Below, piece by piece: positions 54,825 to 64,000 of a stretch of 64,000 nt of DNA (positions are counted from its first letter, which is position 1; each line of letters begins with the position of its first letter). The notes under the pieces are model-generated. The model did not search any database and was not told where the DNA came from. It saw nothing but the letters and a program-made list of their open reading frames with translations. Source of the DNA: Bacteroidota bacterium (GTDB taxonomy: Bacteria; Bacteroidota; Bacteroidia; B-17B0; Aurantibacillaceae). Position numbers and translations under genes: made by a program. The stretch spans positions 124,001-188,000 of the forward strand of contig JAFLBH010000005.1 of NCBI GenBank assembly GCA_017303905.1, read 5' to 3'.

Positions 54825-55174
54825 CCTTCAATTTCAATACTCACCTGCTCTACATCTCCATTCATCGGTGGTACCAATTTGGTGATTTTAACTCGCAGCG
54901 ATTTTATGGATTTAAAATCAGATTTTACTCTATCAAAAATACGTTGACCAACCTGCTCTATTAATTTTGAACGGATGGCCATTTCCGCTTTTGCTATTTC
55001 ATAAATAGCACAGTAGTCAATTGTTTTACTTAAATCATCTGTTTTAGCAGCCTCTGAAAAATCAGTCGTCATGTATACATCAACAATATAATTACCACCA
55101 ATTTTTGCTTCTTCTTCCAGACAACCGTGGTAAGCATACAGCTTAATACCTTCTATGTTTATTCTGTGCTCCAT
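54821..55174 (-). CDS. folB: Dihydroneopterin aldolase
   Basis: 117 residues, normal length. It cleaves 7,8-dihydroneopterin to 6-hydroxymethyl-dihydropterin in folate synthesis. GIKLYAYHGCLEEEAKIGGN, DLSKTIDYCAIYEIA and ITKLVPPMNGDVEQVSIEIE are typical of FolB; the YHG loop and the Lys in the KITK segment belong to the active site. Its ATG overlaps the stop of the upstream receptor gene by one base (TAATG), so it is coupled to it, an unusual partner for a folate gene. No other fol genes nearby. Confidence 0.95.
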   Translation of the reverse strand: MEHRINIEGIKLYAYHGCLEEEAKIGGNYIVDVYMTTDFSEAAKTDDLSKTIDYCAIYEIAKAEMAIRSKLIEQVGQRIFDRVKSDFKSIKSLRVKITKLVPPMNGDVEQVSIEIEG

Positions 55175-57699
55175 TAGAAACCACCCATGCCATCCTGGCC
55201 GCTCATATCCTGATTATTATTTCCTTTTTTACCACGCATTCTCAAGATAGATGAATCGAACTTACCGAATAAATAAGTGACGCTAAATCGTAAGTAGCGT
55301 GTTTCACGACGACGGGATAAATCCTGCGTATAAAAATCAGTATCTAAATGTGTACCCATGCGTTTGGTATTGAACACGTCGCTTAAAGTTAAATTAAACA
55401 CCCATTTTGTGCTAATCATTTTACTTAATGAAATATCCATGAAATAATAATCTAAGGTGCGGCCGTTGATGATAACCTTTGGTGCTTCATACGTTCCATT
55501 CACCTGAGCTGTTAATTGCCAAGGTAACTGATAACTCAAAGTAAGCTTACCTTTATAGCTCCACCCTTCTGTAACAGTTGAAGGTTGATTTTCGATAATT
55601 CCGCTGGTAAGATATACATAAAACACATCTACGTTTGCGGTGGCTGTTAACTTTTTGAAGAAGGTATATCGCAAGGTGTTTTCCATTCCATAACGTAAGC
55701 TGTTTTTCCCGTTCACAAACGTATTTACTAGTACAGTTGTATCGGCGGCTGAACGATAGGCTGTGTTCGTAATTGGTTGCTCAGAATATCTTCCATAAGC
55801 AGACACCAACCAATTTCCTTTATCAAACAAATTGTTGTAATTAATTTCAGCGATATTGATAAACTCCGGCTTTAACTCTGGATTACCAATACGATAGTTT
55901 TTCTTATCACTAAACATCACAAATGGCATGGCCATAAAGAAATTCGGGCGCTCAATTTTTCTCGACACGTTAAATTGAACTTCATGTTTGGTTCCAAATT
56001 TTTTAGTTAAGTAAATGGCAGGGAATAAACTGTTTTGCAAAGTATTTAAACTTCCCGGATAGATATATTCGAACGAACGATTTTTATCAGTAAGCGTACC
56101 TTTAAAATACGTTTGCTCGAAACGTAAGCCGGCTTGATAACCGATATCCCAAAATGTTTTGCTCATGTAATTAATGTAGGCAGCATTCACCATGTCATCA
56201 ATCACATAATTATTACTCATGATGGAATCTTTTTCATAATCATTAATAGCATAATTAAAATTAGACGTGTTATTGTAACTGTTTGACTTTTTATAAAAGC
56301 CTCTGATTCCCATTTCTAATTTTGCTTTGTCGGAAATAGGATTTACATAATCCACCTGTAATATCCACTGACTCGCATCGGTTCCACCTTTGTTCTTTTG
56401 AAGAATAGGAGAAAATGGCATGTCGTTACCTGCGGTATCCTTATCATAAGAATTGAACTGGTATTGGTTGCCTGAATTGCTGGTGTTATTATTTAAATCA
56501 ATGGTTAATTCCTTTCCAACCTTAGGATAGGTTTTGCGATACATTAATTGCGATGTTACGTTAACAAAGCCTGCTTTCGAATCATTGATACGATAACCTC
56601 CCATAACAGGCACTTTTGTTCCGGATAAATATTCGTAATCCTGAACATCACTTGTATTGAATTCTCCTTTCACTAAATTTCCTGCAACAGTAATTGTATT
56701 ACGGTTGTTGATATTATAATCCACACTTAACCTTCCAAAATGAAACTGATTACGCATTAAGCTTTGATTATTCTGATTAAAATAATCAATGATCGTATCG
56801 TTATATAAATCGATGCGATTCGTATAACCATTGGTATTATTAATTCCTGAGTTGTAATTGTACATCAACGAAAAATTAAATGGATTTTCTTTGATGTTAA
56901 TATTTCCCATCGCTCCGTAACGATCACCGGTACCGATATTACCCATTAACATGCCGTTATAACCCGGCTTGTTGTTTTTCTTCAATACCACATTAATAAT
57001 TCCTCCTGTTGTGTTCGCTTCAAACTTTACAGAAGGATTTGAAATAACTTCAATGCGTTCAATTTGATCAGAAGGGATTTGTTGAAGTGTAAGCGTTGTG
57101 GGTTTTCCATCTACATAAATTCGCACAGCACTTTCACGTAAAGTAGCATTTCCTTCAGCGTCTACCGAAACGGTTGGAATGTTTTTTAATGCGTCCAAAG
57201 CTGTTCCACCCTTCACCGATAAATCTTTATCTACATTGTACACCTTACGATCCACACTCATCACAAAAGTGCTTTTCTCGGCACTCACTTCTACTTCCTT
57301 TAATACTTTTTCATCCGGCTCTAATTTGATATCTCCTAAATCTTGTTCTATTTTATTTGGAGGAACAATATAAACTTTGGCCTCATAATTCTTATACCCG
57401 ATAAACGAAATGCGTAAACGATAACCTCCATAAGGTGGTAATTGATCCAAAGAAAAATCACCATTCTCTTTTGCCAAACCACCTGCAATTAAACTGTCTT
57501 TATTAAACCATAACAAAACAACCGAAGCATATTCAACAGGCTTCTTTGTTTTCGCGTCAATCACTTTACCGTAAAAACGGCCAATATTCATGTTTTTGGC
57601 ATTTTTCATCATGCTTTGCATATTACCTTGTGGCATTTGTGAAAAAGCAGGACTGCATGCAAACAGAACGAGAATCAGAAATAGAATATTTTTTTTCAT
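55174..57699 (-). CDS. Outer-membrane beta-barrel (TonB-receptor-like) protein
   Basis: 841 residues from the ATG at 57699 (KKNILFLILVLFACSPAFSQ is a clear signal peptide); in-frame starts upstream at 57720 and 57768 are less likely. A carboxypeptidase-regulatory-like domain (GRFYGKVIDAKTKKPVEYAS, NGDFSLDQLPPYGGYRLRIS), a plug-like domain (ALKNIPTVSVDAEGNATLRE, IYVDGKPTTLTLQ, EANTTGGIINVVLKK) and a barrel follow. It belongs to the outer-membrane receptor-like family common in Bacteroidota; the ligand is unknown. The C-terminal GQDGMGGF is Gly-rich. folB is coupled downstream. Confidence 0.92.
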   Translation of the reverse strand: MKKNILFLILVLFACSPAFSQMPQGNMQSMMKNAKNMNIGRFYGKVIDAKTKKPVEYASVVLLWFNKDSLIAGGLAKENGDFSLDQLPPYGGYRLRISFIGYKNYEAKVYIVPPNKIEQDLGDIKLEPDEKVLKEVEVSAEKSTFVMSVDRKVYNVDKDLSVKGGTALDALKNIPTVSVDAEGNATLRESAVRIYVDGKPTTLTLQQIPSDQIERIEVISNPSVKFEANTTGGIINVVLKKNNKPGYNGMLMGNIGTGDRYGAMGNINIKENPFNFSLMYNYNSGINNTNGYTNRIDLYNDTIIDYFNQNNQSLMRNQFHFGRLSVDYNINNRNTITVAGNLVKGEFNTSDVQDYEYLSGTKVPVMGGYRINDSKAGFVNVTSQLMYRKTYPKVGKELTIDLNNNTSNSGNQYQFNSYDKDTAGNDMPFSPILQKNKGGTDASQWILQVDYVNPISDKAKLEMGIRGFYKKSNSYNNTSNFNYAINDYEKDSIMSNNYVIDDMVNAAYINYMSKTFWDIGYQAGLRFEQTYFKGTLTDKNRSFEYIYPGSLNTLQNSLFPAIYLTKKFGTKHEVQFNVSRKIERPNFFMAMPFVMFSDKKNYRIGNPELKPEFINIAEINYNNLFDKGNWLVSAYGRYSEQPITNTAYRSAADTTVLVNTFVNGKNSLRYGMENTLRYTFFKKLTATANVDVFYVYLTSGIIENQPSTVTEGWSYKGKLTLSYQLPWQLTAQVNGTYEAPKVIINGRTLDYYFMDISLSKMISTKWVFNLTLSDVFNTKRMGTHLDTDFYTQDLSRRRETRYLRFSVTYLFGKFDSSILRMRGKKGNNNQDMSGQDGMGGF

Positions 57700-57867
57700 T
57701 GAACTAAGTAGTTGTGTCATAAAGCTAATTACATTAAAAACGTCTTTCTCATGACATTTCGGTGACAAATGTACCTAAGAAAAGCTAATAAAAAGCATAT
57801 TTTGGATGAATGGCTCTAACCCATTTGGGGTGGTTTTAGGTGGTGATTAACCTATTTTAACAGGAAT

Positions 57868-60800
57868 TTAACGGATAAGAGTGATGTTCCCTTTCTTAAA
57901 TGATTCGAGTCCGTTATAACACTTAAACTTAATGTAATAACCGAATACACCCACATCGGCCGGACGACCTTTAAATGTACCGTCCCAACCAACATTTTTA
58001 TCGCTGGTTTCAAAAACCAGTTCGCCCCAACGATTGTAAATAGCGAAATACATTTCCTGAATTTTGCTGCCGCGCGCAAACATTAAATCATTACTTCCAT
58101 CTCCGTTTGGTGTAAATGTATTAGGAATAAAAACATCCGATGACTCACATCCGTCTTCAATCACCCAAACTGTTACCGTTAATGTTTCAGAGCATGGTCC
58201 GCGTTGAATAACGACAGTATACGTCGTAGTGCGCGGAGGCATAGTGGTAACTGTATATCCAGTAGAAGGACTTGTTGTACCGCCGGGATACCAGGTAGCA
58301 ATGGCATTTGGCGTGGCGGTTAAAGTAAGTACTGAAGTTCCTCCCGCCACTACAGTATCGGGATTAGCTGAAACTTGAATTGGAATTGCAGAAACTTGCG
58401 TAACATTTACATTGGTCACCAACATAAACTTACAGGTATCTCCTAACGACGTTAATGTAGTTATCGTTACAGAATACTGAGTGGTTACGGTAGGGTTAGC
58501 AATAGGATTTTGGAAATTAGGATTGCTTAATCCGGTTGATGGTGCCCACGAATAAGAAATTCCACCACTAGCCGATAATGTTACATAATTGCCTAAACAA
58601 ATTGTTTGACTCGGACTCACACTTACCGGCGGAGGGTTACCAACCGTTACAGGCTTTACAATCGTATCAAAACAATTGAATGCATTACCTGCAACTAATG
58701 TCACATTGTAAGTTCCGCCGGTAGAATAAAACTGATAAGGATTTTGAACAGTTGAATTTTGTGAATTCCCGAAATCCCAGGCCCATTGTGTGATGGAAGC
58801 CGCTGAATTATCGGTGAAGTTTACCCCACCGCCACACGGATTGGTTGTGAAGGTGAAATCAGCTGTTGGTTTTGGATTCACCGTAACCTGAGTGGTAAGC
58901 GTACGTACGCAACCTGTCAAAGTATTAGTAATGGTAACCGAATAAATAGTAGTTGTCGTAGGATTGGCAATAGGGTTAGCAACCGCTGTACTACTTAATG
59001 CTGTGGTCGGCTGCCATTGATAAGATGTGCCACCAGTGGCATTTAGATTTACCGAGCTTCCCTGACACATAGTGCCTGAATTGACCGAAGGAATGATAAC
59101 ACTCATCGTGACCGGAACTACGACGCTATCTCTACAACCATTATTTGTAATTGCGAGTAATTGGGCCGTATAGGTACCGGCCGCCGTGTAGGTATTAACT
59201 GGATTGGTAAGCGTACTTGTACTTACGCTTCCACTACCAAAAGTCCATTGAAATGTTGAGAGCGTGCCACTTGTAACAGCATTCCCATTATATTGCACAC
59301 TATCACTGCAAGGAACCAAAGAAGCTGTAGCACTCACATTCACCCCCGGATAAACCGTTATGTAAGTAAATGAACTATCAATCTTATTACAACTACTCGT
59401 ATCTCTTACAACTAAACTTACTGTGTATGTACCCGGATTTGTATAAGTAAATGATGGATTTATACTTGTCGTATTGGTGTTTCCTCCTCCGAAATTCCAT
59501 GTGAATGTTCCAGAAGTATATGAACTGTTATTAAAGTTCACGGTTAAAGGCTGACAACCGGTAATGGTATTAGTTGTAATATTTACGTTGGTAATTTTGA
59601 TTTGAAAATCAAATTTAAACACACCGTTATTACAGTTGCTGGATTTATTATTATTACCTGGTGTATTAGGCCACGCGCCCGGGGTAACAGGAAAATCTTC
59701 GTTATTCTGACAACCCGCACATACTGATTGGTAAATAATTCCACGCGGATCAAATCGAGAAGTGCCGCCATCTACATGCTCAGGACTACAAGCGCCACCA
59801 AAATAGGAACCATACAATAATGAAGTGGCATTAGCTGACAATACCATTAAATAAAAATCAAAACCGTTGGCCGATGCTGTTTGATATGCACCGGCGGTTA
59901 CAGGCATTCCGGTTAGTGAAGGTCCGTAAATAAGATGTCCACCCCATCCTGAAATGTAAATGTTACCGCAATTATCTACCGAGAAAGCTGACGGCGATAT
60001 ATCAATACGTGGAAGTCCGCTACCAAAGATAGTACCCATGTTTACGTTAGCCAATTGTCCATCGAGACGCGTAATAAATTGATGGGAGTTTGGGACAGAA
60101 AAAACACCGGGTGTTGTAATCATGTTCCCATCCGATTGTCCGTACACGTAAATTCTGTTTTGTTTGTCCTTCTGAATAAAATAACTCTGATCGTATAAAT
60201 TCGTACCAATGTAAGTTCCTTTCAAAATAGCGCTTCCTGTCGGATTAATTTTTACGATATAACCATCTGCCTTACCTCCGTTATAGGTCGTATTGTAACA
60301 TCCGGCAACAGTTGGAAAATCTATACTGTATGTTCCACCAGTCACATATGTAAAAAGTGAATCTGTTACAATTAAAGAGTATCCGGCGTCGTTTTCGCTA
60401 CCGCCCAAAAAACTACTCCACACAACTCCTGTAAGATTTGGATTGAATTTTAAAACAACTGCATCTTGCTTTCCTCCTAATGTATTATCGAATCCGCCAA
60501 CGATTGGGAAATTGGATGAGCGCGTAGAGCTGGCGATATATACGTTTCCGTTTTTGTCTAATTGGATTTCACCACGGTATTGATCACCATAATTAAACTG
60601 CAATGAATCGGCTTTATGTTCATTGAGTGTAAAATTACCTCCAGTAGAAACGCAAGCCGCTGTTGAAGTTGGACCGCCCGGTGTAACAGTGCCTGAGTAT
60701 GCCACCGTATAAGTAACGACTGCATTGGTATAATTTACCCCATCATTATCACTACCGCCTACATAGGTTGAACCCATTAGCATTGTTCCGGTTGGATTAA

Positions 60801-61974
60801 ATTTGGAGACGAATATGTCGGTTCCATTTGCAAATTCTGTTCCATTAAACATGAAAAACAAATAGTTTCCGCCATTAAATGTATTGTCATACGCTCCTAC
60901 TGTGGTAGGAAAATTAGCGGAGCCCGTTGCACCGTAGAGAAAAACGTTATTATTTTGATCAACAATCAAACTGGTTACAATCTCACTACCCGAACCACCC
61001 AGATAAGTTGAAAATAACAGGGTTGTGCCGGTTGCATTAAACTTCGTTACAACCACATCCGTATTTCCGAATGCCGGAGGTCCGGAGAACGTTATATCAT
61101 AAGCGCCCGGTGTAGTTGGATAACCATTATCAAAAACAGTCCCGCCTGTATATAAGTTTCCGTTGTTATCGTAAGTGGCTGTCATTCCAAAATTATCTGC
61201 CAGTGAACCCGATTGTGCCGCGAAAACAAGAATAGGGTCAATCACCAATTCATAGTTCTTATCATAGCCTTCAGGGAACTCGAAAGAAACAACATTATCC
61301 TTCAAAGCGTATTTGCAGGGAACTTCAACTATTCTTCCTTTTATGTTTTGGTAGGCATACGGCGCTTTTTCTACAATAGAATCAATGCTCGTTATAATCA
61401 TCAATTCGTTTTTCACTAATTTGATTTTCTTGGCACCACTATATTTAAGTTTTATTAATTCAGGATTGGCATTCGGCTTAACATAAAAATTATACTTGAT
61501 GCCTTTAATTGTTGTAATGGCTTCGTAATCGATATCATTATAAATATTTCTATACCATACCTTATGATAATTGTTTACATGACTCTTCCATTTAGATCGG
61601 TCGCTGCCTTGATAAAAGTTTTCATAAAACACCCCCTCATCTTCATGCTGATTAATGAAATTTGAATTACAACCTAAAAACTCCAACTTAATACAGTGCG
61701 CTTTTAGTTTGGCATCTTTGGTAGAACCCAATCCACCTAAATGTATACTGGCTCTTTGTTTTTTATCAAAGAAAGCATAGGTCATGCCATTCGGTTCCAT
61801 GTACAAAGTTCCTCCGGAAAATTTAGAGCGGTACAAAATTTTCGAATCCCATTGGCCTAAATTTTCAGTAAAACAAAGTGAAGGGTCTGTTTTGGGAATA
61901 ACAATATTATCCTGTGCAAATAACTGACTACAGAACAAAAGGAAAAGTAAGCTAAGCCTGAAAACGAATTTCAT
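57868..61974 (-). CDS. Giant secreted SBBP/PKD protein with type-B T9SS (gliding motility) sorting domain
   Basis: 1368 residues. Signal peptide (FRLSLLFLLFCSQLFAQ), an N-terminal domain of the kind that precedes SBBP repeats (about 30-250), then SBBP beta-propeller repeats (STYLGGSGSEIVTSLIVDQN, GDTI-type tags such as NNVFLYGATGS; about 265-760), PKD domains (about 810-1010 and 1085-1165, FTWNFGGGNTNTTSINPSF, SITQWAWDFGNSQNSTVQNP) and Ig-like stretches. It ends in a type-B sorting domain (about 1275-1368: VFIPNTFTPNGDGSNDLMFA, YNRWGELVFETSDKNVGWDG, GVFGYYIKFKC) as in gliding-motility-associated proteins. Likely a large surface-anchored or released adhesin. Confidence 0.94.
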   Translation of the reverse strand: MKFVFRLSLLFLLFCSQLFAQDNIVIPKTDPSLCFTENLGQWDSKILYRSKFSGGTLYMEPNGMTYAFFDKKQRASIHLGGLGSTKDAKLKAHCIKLEFLGCNSNFINQHEDEGVFYENFYQGSDRSKWKSHVNNYHKVWYRNIYNDIDYEAITTIKGIKYNFYVKPNANPELIKLKYSGAKKIKLVKNELMIITSIDSIVEKAPYAYQNIKGRIVEVPCKYALKDNVVSFEFPEGYDKNYELVIDPILVFAAQSGSLADNFGMTATYDNNGNLYTGGTVFDNGYPTTPGAYDITFSGPPAFGNTDVVVTKFNATGTTLLFSTYLGGSGSEIVTSLIVDQNNNVFLYGATGSANFPTTVGAYDNTFNGGNYLFFMFNGTEFANGTDIFVSKFNPTGTMLMGSTYVGGSDNDGVNYTNAVVTYTVAYSGTVTPGGPTSTAACVSTGGNFTLNEHKADSLQFNYGDQYRGEIQLDKNGNVYIASSTRSSNFPIVGGFDNTLGGKQDAVVLKFNPNLTGVVWSSFLGGSENDAGYSLIVTDSLFTYVTGGTYSIDFPTVAGCYNTTYNGGKADGYIVKINPTGSAILKGTYIGTNLYDQSYFIQKDKQNRIYVYGQSDGNMITTPGVFSVPNSHQFITRLDGQLANVNMGTIFGSGLPRIDISPSAFSVDNCGNIYISGWGGHLIYGPSLTGMPVTAGAYQTASANGFDFYLMVLSANATSLLYGSYFGGACSPEHVDGGTSRFDPRGIIYQSVCAGCQNNEDFPVTPGAWPNTPGNNNKSSNCNNGVFKFDFQIKITNVNITTNTITGCQPLTVNFNNSSYTSGTFTWNFGGGNTNTTSINPSFTYTNPGTYTVSLVVRDTSSCNKIDSSFTYITVYPGVNVSATASLVPCSDSVQYNGNAVTSGTLSTFQWTFGSGSVSTSTLTNPVNTYTAAGTYTAQLLAITNNGCRDSVVVPVTMSVIIPSVNSGTMCQGSSVNLNATGGTSYQWQPTTALSSTAVANPIANPTTTTIYSVTITNTLTGCVRTLTTQVTVNPKPTADFTFTTNPCGGGVNFTDNSAASITQWAWDFGNSQNSTVQNPYQFYSTGGTYNVTLVAGNAFNCFDTIVKPVTVGNPPPVSVSPSQTICLGNYVTLSASGGISYSWAPSTGLSNPNFQNPIANPTVTTQYSVTITTLTSLGDTCKFMLVTNVNVTQVSAIPIQVSANPDTVVAGGTSVLTLTATPNAIATWYPGGTTSPSTGYTVTTMPPRTTTYTVVIQRGPCSETLTVTVWVIEDGCESSDVFIPNTFTPNGDGSNDLMFARGSKIQEMYFAIYNRWGELVFETSDKNVGWDGTFKGRPADVGVFGYYIKFKCYNGLESFKKGNITLIR

Positions 61975-62020
61975 CTAATCAAATATAACAAATAAGATGG
62001 GAAAATAAAACCTTTAACTT

Positions 62021-62389
62021 TTACTTTTTAAAGAAGAAAAACAAAGAAGCTATCAGGAATCCAAAACCGATAATATGATTCCATTTTAGCGTGTCATGTT
62101 TAAAGAAAACCAGGGTGAAAATCACAAAAATGCTAATGGAAATAACTTCCTGAATTATCTTTAATTGCCACATGTTAAAAGGGCCACCGGTTACATTGCT
62201 TCCTAAACGATTGGCCGGAACCATTAATAAATACTCAATTAAAGCAATTCCCCAGCTTATTAAAACAGCACCAATTAATCCGGTGTTTTTAAAAAATGAA
62301 ATATCCTTAAAACGCAGATGACCGTACCAGGCAATGGTCATAAAGGTGTTGGAGGCGAGCAGCAATAATATGGTATAAATACCTCGCAT
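62021..62389 (-). CDS. DUF486 (DMT-superfamily) small membrane protein
   Basis: 122 residues with four membrane helices (YTILLLLASNTFMTIAWYGH, GLIGAVLISWGIALIEYLLM, ISISIFVIFTLVFFKHDTLK, IIGFGFLIASLFFFFK). The short loop PANRLGSNVTGGPFNMWQLK is the DUF486 signature. Function unknown; the fold is of the drug/metabolite transporter kind. Its start overlaps the marC-like gene's stop by one base. Confidence 0.9.
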   Translation of the reverse strand: MRGIYTILLLLASNTFMTIAWYGHLRFKDISFFKNTGLIGAVLISWGIALIEYLLMVPANRLGSNVTGGPFNMWQLKIIQEVISISIFVIFTLVFFKHDTLKWNHIIGFGFLIASLFFFFKK

Positions 62390-62961
62390 TATAACCCTGT
62401 ATACTTGCGGAATAATTTTATAGCTAAAGCTAAAAGAATTATACCAAATACTTTTTTGAGAATTGCTATTCCGCTTGGACCAAGAACTCTTTCTACTAAA
62501 TTGAGGTAACGAAGTACCAAATACACAACAACAACATTAATAACAATGGCAATCAAAATAGAAACAATGTTGTATTCAGCGCGAATAGAAAGTAAAGTAC
62601 TTAAAGTACCGGTTCCTGCAATGAGTGGAAATGCTAATGGAACAACAGAAGCAGAACTGTTCATTTCATCCTTAGAAATTTTAATTCCTAAAATCATTTC
62701 AAAGGCAATAATGAATAATAATATAGAACCTGCAATAGCGAAATCTCCAATGGTAATTCCGATCACATCCAAAATATAATTTCCCAAGAACAGAAACACA
62801 ACCATGATTCCCAACGAAACCCACGACGCTTTCGCTGCTTCAATTTGTCCGTTACGTTGTTTTAAAGTCAAAATAACAGGAATTGAACCAATCACATCAA
62901 TTACCGCAAATAACACCATGGTTACTTTTAGTATTTCTATTATGTCAAATTTTAATTCCAT
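62389..62961 (-). CDS. MarC-family (UPF0056) membrane protein
   Basis: 190 residues with six membrane helices. MarC/NAAT-family motifs: FAVIDVIGSIPVILTL (loop after helix 1), IAFEMILGIKIS, PLAFPLIAGTGTLSTLLSIR, and GPSGIAILKKVFGIILLALAIKLF at the C-terminus. The family's transported substrate is not firmly known. Operon with the DUF486 gene downstream and, 15 bases upstream, the small TPR gene. Confidence 0.93.
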   Translation of the reverse strand: MELKFDIIEILKVTMVLFAVIDVIGSIPVILTLKQRNGQIEAAKASWVSLGIMVVFLFLGNYILDVIGITIGDFAIAGSILLFIIAFEMILGIKISKDEMNSSASVVPLAFPLIAGTGTLSTLLSIRAEYNIVSILIAIVINVVVVYLVLRYLNLVERVLGPSGIAILKKVFGIILLALAIKLFRKYTGL

Positions 62962-62976
62962 CTAAATTCTCTTGTC

Positions 62977-63297
62977 TTAATCTTCCAACATCCAAATTGC
63001 TTCGTTTATCTCATTTATGGCTTTATTGTTTCCTTGCTCCTTTGCTAACTCCAATCCCTTCTTGTAAAACTCTAAAGCTATATTTGTCTCGTTTGTTTTC
63101 TCTTTTAGTTGTCCAAGTTGATAATAACAAGGCAAATACTTTCTGTCAATTTCCAGAACTTTTAAAAATTGATCTTCTGCCTTCTTATAATCTGCCTCGC
63201 TAACGTACTCAAGGGCTAATGCGTAATTGGTAAAAACATCGTTGGGTTCTTTCACCAACATGTTTTGCAACATGCTTATCCTCGATAATCTGTCCAT
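62977..63297 (-). CDS. Small TPR protein
   Basis: 106 residues made of about two and a half TPR units (NDVFTNYALALEYVSEADYKKAE..., LPCYYQLGQLKEKTNETNIA..., GNNKAINEINEAIWMLED). No signal peptide. A protein-protein adaptor by fold. Its ATG follows the pheS stop directly (TAAATG), so its translation is coupled to phenylalanyl-tRNA synthetase; small TPR proteins in this position are likely conserved but unstudied as far as I know. Confidence 0.85.
   Translation of the reverse strand: MDRLSRISMLQNMLVKEPNDVFTNYALALEYVSEADYKKAEDQFLKVLEIDRKYLPCYYQLGQLKEKTNETNIALEFYKKGLELAKEQGNNKAINEINEAIWMLED

Positions 63298-64000
<703 letters not shown>

Noticed and set aside
57700..57867. Small gene or terminator between the outer-membrane receptor and the SBBP/PKD gene
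   Set aside because: Only short C/G runs (CCC-ATTT-GGG type) with no T tract and no coding potential.

Overview
This 64 kb window is AT-rich DNA from a free-living member of the Bacteroidota, probably a Flavobacteriales- or Sphingobacteriales-like lineage; the exact family cannot be fixed from the sequence alone. The evidence is the set of SusC/TonB-type outer-membrane receptors with carboxypeptidase-regulatory N-terminal domains, secreted proteins ending in type IX secretion (T9SS) sorting domains of both the A and B kind, PKD and SBBP repeats, promoter -10 boxes of the TAnnTTTG kind, and housekeeping genes (pgk, dut, panD, ispF, hpd, gcvP, folB, pheS) of bacteroidotal type. No tRNA, rRNA, CRISPR array, prophage or insertion sequence was seen. 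Every intergenic gap is shorter than 300 bases.

Region 1 (1-16.5 kb) is a signal-transduction island. It holds a giant multi-PAS/GAF histidine kinase (cut by the left edge), a tandem-PAS kinase with its single-domain response regulator, an unrecognised helical protein, an orphan response regulator, a small outer-membrane-type protein, a PAS/SpoIIE-type phosphatase, a LuxR-type regulator whose receiver lacks its phospho-acceptor Asp, and a compact operon of small soluble protein, 7TM protein, HisKA_3 kinase and LuxR-type response regulator. It closes with a three-PAS kinase and another single-domain response regulator. Intergenic dyads with the half-site TGTAAGAT lie in front of several of these genes.

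Region 2 (16.7-37 kb) has a 1189-residue secreted protein divergent from a TonB receptor, a cobalamin adenosyltransferase/PaaI thioesterase pair, a His-rich secreted protein and a PaaJ/PcaF-like thiolase. It continues with a minus-strand run (ispF, small lipoprotein, pgk, dut, flippase, heptose adenylyltransferase, LPG-synthase-like membrane protein, panD), a heme/siderophore-type TonB receptor, a bestrophin-like channel and 4-hydroxyphenylpyruvate dioxygenase.

Region 3 (37-50.3 kb, all minus strand) runs in transcription order gcvP, a membrane TPR/PP2C phosphatase, a 1751-residue TPR-(GAF)6-PP2C phosphatase and an outer-membrane beta-barrel protein, with gaps of 22, 108 and 14 bases. The six-GAF protein, built by repeated internal duplication, is the most unusual gene here. 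It shares its output phosphatase and signalling helix with two other proteins in the window, but no partner switch (RsbW-type kinase or STAS antagonist) is present.

Region 4 (50.3-64 kb) carries a three-gene unit of two T9SS cargo proteins plus a small secreted protein, two unknown secreted proteins, folB behind an outer-membrane receptor-like protein, a 1368-residue SBBP/PKD protein with a type-B sorting domain, a DUF486 membrane protein, a MarC-family protein, a small TPR protein and the 3' part of pheS, cut by the right edge.
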